A stretch of DNA of 10,121 bases from positions 1 to 10,121 of the forward strand of contig JBDRNX010000011.1 in the NCBI GenBank assembly GCA_043810595.1. Reading direction: 5' to 3'. The notes beneath the pieces were generated by a model. That model was not told the DNA's origin and did no database searches. It worked only from the letters and a program-made list of their open reading frames with translations. Shown here in pieces: positions 6,828 to 10,121 of this stretch (position 1 is the first letter of the stretch; every line of letters starts with the position of its first letter). The position numbers and the translations under genes were made by a program. The DNA comes from JAWABC01 sp043810595 (lineage in GTDB: Archaea; Nanobdellota; Nanobdellia; SCGC-AAA011-G17; VGLX01).

Positions 6828-8064
6828 GGCGCTTCTTGTTGTGATTTGCGCCTTTACCTTAGCTGCGCCTATATTTTTCAGGAACAAATCTAGCTTGCTT
6901 TATGGCTTTGAGGCTTATTTCCACTTGGGTCACGGTACCGTTAGTTACATACTTTCTTTCTTCTCTTATATCTTGAGGGTTGACGTTTTTATGGTTGCTA
7001 AGGTTTTGCCTATAATCCTGGGTGTTCTTTCCCTGCTTTTGTTTTACAGGATATTGAGGAGTTTGGGCTTTAGGTATTGGGTTGTTTTGCTTTCTTGTTT
7101 AATACTTATTTTTTCTCCCAGCTTTGTTTTCCTTTTTGGCACCCTCACTGATTTTGGTTTAGTTGCCTTCTTGCTCTTGACCGTTTTTTATCTTCTCTTG
7201 CATAAGAAGGAGCTTCCCGCGTTGGTTATTTTTTACTTTGTGGGCTTTTTCGGGTGGCTTCATCTTGCCGTTGCTCTGTTCTTGCTGTTGTTTTATTCCT
7301 TGCATGTTAAGAGGTTCAGGTTGTTTTTGTTTGCCCTGCCTTCCCTTGTCTTAATCCTGTTTTCCCCTGCTAAGAATCTTTTCTCTTTTAGCAGTTTCGT
7401 TTCTGATTTTGGAGGTTCTTTCGGTCTGGGCGTGTTCATAATTATTTTGTCTTTCTTCGGCCTGAAGTATTTTTGGAAGGAAAAGTATGTCCATCTGTAT
7501 TTTTACCTCTCCATGCTTCTTTTTATAGTGTTTGCTTTTTTCAATTTGCGCGTGCTTTCATATCTTAACTTCTTGTTGGCTTTGTTGTCTGCTCTCGGTT
7601 TGCAGGTCCTTTTTGAGCGTCACTGGAGGAGTAAGACTATCAAGTTTTTGACGCTTCTCATCCTGGTGATTGGTTTGTTTATTTCAAGTGTTTCCTACAT
7701 AACTGGCGTGGTTAACGGCCTTCCTAACAAGGAGGTTGTTGACGGTTTGTATGCCTTGAGGGATCTTCCCGACGGTGCTGTTTTCTCTCACATCACTAGG
7801 GGGTATTGGGTTGAGTTTGCCAACAAGCCTTTTGTGAGTGATAATGAGCTTTTGTACACGCGTGACATAGAAAAGGCGTCTGGCATAATTGAGTCTGAGC
7901 AGATAACCTATGTCTGGGTGGATCAGGATATGAGGGATAGGGTTTGGGTTGAGGAGGATCAGGATCTCCTTTTCCTGCTTAGATATAGCGATAGTTTTGA
8001 GCTTGTTTACTCTAACAGTTATGTTGGTATCTGGAAGTTTAACAGAAAGTCTCTTGAGTCATAG
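6763..8064 (+). CDS. Polytopic membrane protein, divergent GT-C-like paralogue of the upstream gene
   Basis: Up to 433 residues with about ten membrane helices and an outward-facing C-terminal domain of ~110 residues. Two parts resemble the preceding protein: the first loop (YGFEAYFHL here against SDDTAYFTL there) and the start of the soluble domain (GYWVEFANKPFVSDNEL against GHYITALGERKNVMDSDF). This suggests an old tandem duplication. The acidic pair of the first loop is reduced to one Glu (E50), and no alternative DxD/DE motif is obvious nearby, so activity is uncertain; it may use E50, act as a partner subunit, or be non-catalytic. The first ATG is 6763, overlapping the upstream gene by 65 nt; TTG 6775 is an alternative and no good Shine-Dalgarno motif is seen for either. 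The stop is TAG. Recognised only at the fold/topology level. Confidence 0.7.
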   Translation: MANVLSSIEKLEKYTSTRFAVKALLVVICAFTLAAPIFFRNKSSLLYGFEAYFHLGHGTVSYILSFFSYILRVDVFMVAKVLPIILGVLSLLLFYRILRSLGFRYWVVLLSCLILIFSPSFVFLFGTLTDFGLVAFLLLTVFYLLLHKKELPALVIFYFVGFFGWLHLAVALFLLLFYSLHVKRFRLFLFALPSLVLILFSPAKNLFSFSSFVSDFGGSFGLGVFIIILSFFGLKYFWKEKYVHLYFYLSMLLFIVFAFFNLRVLSYLNFLLALLSALGLQVLFERHWRSKTIKFLTLLILVIGLFISSVSYITGVVNGLPNKEVVDGLYALRDLPDGAVFSHITRGYWVEFANKPFVSDNELLYTRDIEKASGIIESEQITYVWVDQDMRDRVWVEEDQDLLFLLRYSDSFELVYSNSYVGIWKFNRKSLES

Positions 8065-8087
8065 CTTGGTTTTGCTTGGGGGTTGGT

Positions 8088-9482
8088 ATGAAATTTAAGA
8101 AGATTTATTTTTTGTTGGGTGTTTTTTTCCTAGTTAAGTTGTTTTTCATTTTTGGTAAGTTTCACTTTGTTCTTTGGGATGAGGCTGTTTACTTGGGTTT
8201 TGGTAAGTACATTTATTCTTTTGGGAATGTGGGTCTTTTTGAGAGCATAAGGCCTCCTGGCTTGCCTTTTCTCCTCGGCGCTTTGTGGAGTTTTGGTGTT
8301 GACTACATAGCCCTTTCTGATGTTTTGGAGCTTGTTTTTTCTCTTGGTTGTATCTACCTTGTTTACAGGATTTCCCGTTTTTATTTTTCTGAGGGTATTT
8401 CATTTGCTGCAGCCCTTATTTTTGCAATTACCCCCGTTTTTTTCAGTAACAGTCTTAGGATTATGACTGAGATTCCTTCTTTGTTTTTTGTTTTGCTCGC
8501 TACTTATTTCTTTTTCAAGAAGGATTATTGGTTGGTTGGGCTTTTTGTGGGGGTTTCTTTCTTGTTCAAGTATCCTTATGCCCTTTCCCTTGTTGTTTTC
8601 TTGGCTGCTCTTTTTTTGAATTATTTGCGTGACAGGAATTTGCATGAGTTTTTGTCAAAATCTCTTAAGGTTGTATTGTTTTTCTTGTTGGCTGCTCTGC
8701 CTGTTTTTCTTGTGAACCATTTCTTTTATGGTGATGTTTTAGCACCCCTCATAGAGGCCTCTTCTCACGGAGGTAACCTCCTCTATCATGTTGAGAATCC
8801 TTTGCTGAATCTGTTTTTCTTTCCGTACTACTTGTTCATTGACAATTTTTTCTTTGTTTTTTCTCTTTTGAGCCTGCCTTATCTCATAAAGTCCAGGAAG
8901 TATCTATTCCTGCTTTTCATAATCATCCCCTTGGTTTATTTTACTTTGATTGTTAATAAGCAGCTGAGGTTTGCCATAATCTTTTTGCCCTTCCTGTCGA
9001 TTCTTTCTTCCTATTCGTTGTTTTCTGTTTACAGAAGTTTAAAGAGTTATTACCGGTTTGTTTTCCTTTTCCTTATGCTGATGATGGGGTTTTTTGTTCT
9101 GTTTTCTGACTTTAATGTTTATGAAAGTTTTCCTGATGAAAAGCCAGATGTTGTTGAAGAGTTCTACTTTTTTCTTTCTCCTAATGTTGGTCCTGTTTTA
9201 ACCAGTGACCCTATTTTTGCTGCTTATTCAGACCTAAAGTTGGTTCCTTACTACGATAATGTTGTTGAGGCTAACCTTGTTTACGATGAAAAGATTTCTG
9301 GTTCTGCTGCTGTTGTTTACACGCCATCTTCTTTTCCCTGTTTCTCTGATTTGGATTGTGAGTTGATGAAGTCTGAGCTTGAGGAAAAAATTAGGAATAA
9401 CAAGCTTTTGTTTTACAGTAGGTATAATGATGAGAAGTACATCTACTTGAATGAGAATTATTCATCATCACAAATTATTTAA
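8088..9482 (+). CDS. ArnT/PMT-type (GT39-like) membrane glycosyltransferase
   Basis: About 464 residues with 11 or so membrane helices. The first loop has WDEAVYLG (30-37), the catalytic acidic motif of PMT_2/ArnT-type enzymes, followed by RPPGLPFLLG (55-64), the hallmark of this group; SLRIMTEIPSLFF (~122-134) and FKYPYAL (160-166) are also typical. Family members transfer a sugar from a polyprenyl-phosphate donor to a protein or lipid on the outer membrane face. The final ~100 residues form a small extracytoplasmic domain with two cysteines. The ATG at 8088 follows a G-rich stretch (GGGGGTTGGT) and gives a clean N-terminal helix; TTG 8076 would add four residues. The gap to the previous gene is 23 nt, so co-transcription is likely. 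The TAA stop is part of the TATA box of the next gene. Very rich in Phe and Leu. The exact sugar and acceptor cannot be inferred. Confidence 0.87.
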   Translation: MKFKKIYFLLGVFFLVKLFFIFGKFHFVLWDEAVYLGFGKYIYSFGNVGLFESIRPPGLPFLLGALWSFGVDYIALSDVLELVFSLGCIYLVYRISRFYFSEGISFAAALIFAITPVFFSNSLRIMTEIPSLFFVLLATYFFFKKDYWLVGLFVGVSFLFKYPYALSLVVFLAALFLNYLRDRNLHEFLSKSLKVVLFFLLAALPVFLVNHFFYGDVLAPLIEASSHGGNLLYHVENPLLNLFFFPYYLFIDNFFFVFSLLSLPYLIKSRKYLFLLFIIIPLVYFTLIVNKQLRFAIIFLPFLSILSSYSLFSVYRSLKSYYRFVFLFLMLMMGFFVLFSDFNVYESFPDEKPDVVEEFYFFLSPNVGPVLTSDPIFAAYSDLKLVPYYDNVVEANLVYDEKISGSAAVVYTPSSFPCFSDLDCELMKSELEEKIRNNKLLFYSRYNDEKYIYLNENYSSSQII

Positions 9483-9505
9483 AGTTTCACACTATTTTTC
9501 TAACT
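9471..9505 (+). promoter_or_regulatory. Leaderless promoter of the aMBF1 gene, overlapping the upstream stop codon
   Basis: TTATTTAAA at 9475-9483 is followed by exactly 22 nt and the ATG at 9506, the same box and spacing as at valS. The TAA stop of the upstream glycosyltransferase (9480-9482) lies inside the box. No Shine-Dalgarno motif is present in the spacer, so a leaderless mRNA is expected. It marks a new transcription unit after the long run starting at valS. Confidence 0.75.
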
Positions 9506-9988
9506 ATGCCTACTTGTGATATGTGCGGAAGGGAAGGTCCTACTGTTAGGGCTATAGTTGACGGTTCTATGATGGAGGTTTGTAGCAGGTGCGCTAGGTA
9601 CGGTAATGTTATAGCGGTTGCCCCTCAGAAGGTTGAATTTAGTGAGCCTCCTAAGCCAAGGCAGGTTGTTCCTGTTAAGAAGCCTGAGCCTCAGCCTATG
9701 ATTATTCTTGTGTCTGACTACGCTGCTCGCGTGAGGTCTGCTCGTGAGAAGATGCTCTACAATCAGGAGGAGTTGGCTAAGGCTGTTGCGGAGAAGGTTT
9801 CTGTTATCCACAAGATCGAGTCTTCTCAGTTAGAGCCCCCTGTTAGCGTTGCTCGGAAGCTTGAGTTGTTCCTGAAGATTAAGCTTCTCGAGGAGATTAA
9901 GAAGGATGATTCTGGGAAGCCTAAGAGGCTTGACTTCAAAGACAACGCGCTTACCATCGGTGACTTGATTAGGCTTAGGAAGTCTTGA
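9506..9988 (+). CDS. Archaeal multiprotein bridging factor 1 (aMBF1), zinc ribbon plus HTH
   Basis: A 160-residue protein with the full aMBF1 architecture: a zinc ribbon with C4-x2-C7 and C26-x2-C29, a proline/lysine-rich linker (~48-65, PPKPRQVVPVKKPEPQP), a Cro/C1-type helix-turn-helix (~71-126) containing YNQEELAKAV, EKVSVIHKIESSQLEPP and ARKLELFL, and the conserved short tail ALTIGDLIRLRK (148-159). The eukaryotic homologue is a transcriptional coactivator linking regulators to TBP; the archaeal protein has been tied to ribosome association, and its precise role is unsettled. The ATG start is fixed by the CxxC at the very N-terminus and by the TATA spacing. The stop is TGA, and the methyltransferase gene begins 2 nt later, so the two form an operon. 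Confidence 0.95.
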   Translation: MPTCDMCGREGPTVRAIVDGSMMEVCSRCARYGNVIAVAPQKVEFSEPPKPRQVVPVKKPEPQPMIILVSDYAARVRSAREKMLYNQEELAKAVAEKVSVIHKIESSQLEPPVSVARKLELFLKIKLLEEIKKDDSGKPKRLDFKDNALTIGDLIRLRKS

Positions 9989-9990
9989 TT

Positions 9991-10121
9991 ATGAAAAAGA
10001 AAGATCTTGCTATGTTGCTTTCTAAGTTTAAGCTTTTTGATAAGCCTTCTTCTTCCCTGGAACAGTATTACACAGATCCTGAGTTGGCCGCGGATGCTTT
10101 GTGGTTTATTCACATGCATGA
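9991..10121 (+). CDS. METTL5-like RNA (adenine-N6) methyltransferase, N-terminal fragment (3' partial)
   Basis: The frame is open from ATG 9991 to the window end, giving 43 complete codons. The sequence starts MKKKDLAMLLSKFKLFDKPS and continues LEQYYTDPELAADALWF, which is the conserved N-terminal element of archaeal METTL5-type methyltransferases (pattern LEQYxTDPExAAxxLW) placed just before the SAM-binding motif. Human METTL5 makes m6A in 18S rRNA; archaeal members are presumed to act on rRNA or other RNA. The SAM-binding (DLGCGTG-like) and catalytic NPPF motifs would lie beyond the window and cannot be checked. It begins 2 nt after aMBF1, so it is probably read from the same promoter. Confidence 0.85.
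   Translation, partial: MKKKDLAMLLSKFKLFDKPSSSLEQYYTDPELAADALWFIHMH

Noticed and set aside
8146..8645. Two lysine/glutamine-rich minus-strand frames opposite the third membrane protein
   Set aside because: The K/Q/N-rich composition is just the complement of Phe/Leu-rich T-rich codons.
1..10121. Search for CRISPR arrays, tRNA/rRNA genes, insertion sequences, toxin-antitoxin or defence systems
   Set aside because: No spaced direct repeats, cloverleaf-like sequences, transposase motifs or inverted-repeat ends were seen; essentially all sequence is accounted for by the genes listed.

Overview
The window is a compact piece of an archaeal chromosome. Three kinds of evidence support this: an archaeal/eukaryote-type class-1 release factor (aRF1), an archaeal MBF1-type regulator (N-terminal zinc ribbon plus HTH), and TATA-like boxes placed about 22-24 nt before start codons with no room for a leader, as expected for archaeal leaderless transcripts. 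The small gene sizes, tight packing and a reduced release factor would fit a DPANN-type lineage, but the phylum cannot be fixed from this sequence alone. Coding strands are rich in T-ending codons and arginine is mostly AGG/AGA.

Layout. Positions 1-657 hold the 3' end of a cysteine-rich surface protein with one C-terminal membrane anchor. It converges, with a 14-nt overlap, on a minus-strand gene (644-1210) for a minimal M50/site-2-protease-like membrane metallopeptidase. An 82-bp divergent promoter region (1211-1292) then starts a long plus-strand run: valyl-tRNA synthetase (valS), release factor aRF1, the condensin accessory subunit ScpB, and three polytopic membrane proteins. The last of the three is a clear ArnT/PMT-type GT39-like glycosyltransferase, and the first two look like related GT-C-type proteins. 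Genes in this run abut or overlap (18-nt gap, 4-nt or 8-nt overlap depending on the scpB start, about 56 nt, about 65 nt, 23-nt gap), so one or a few long transcripts are likely. A second leaderless promoter sits on the stop codon of the third membrane protein and starts aMBF1, followed 2 nt later by a METTL5-like RNA methyltransferase that runs off the end of the window.

The genes combine translation (tRNA charging, termination, probable rRNA methylation, a ribosome/transcription-associated coactivator), chromosome organisation (ScpB) and envelope glycosylation. The most notable feature is the release factor. Its stop-codon-reading NIKS motif is NIKD and it appears to lack the zinc-ribbon mini-domain of domain C, yet the genes around it terminate with TAA, TAG and TGA. 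I see no tRNA or rRNA gene, CRISPR array, insertion sequence or defence system, and no gene-free stretch longer than 82 bp.
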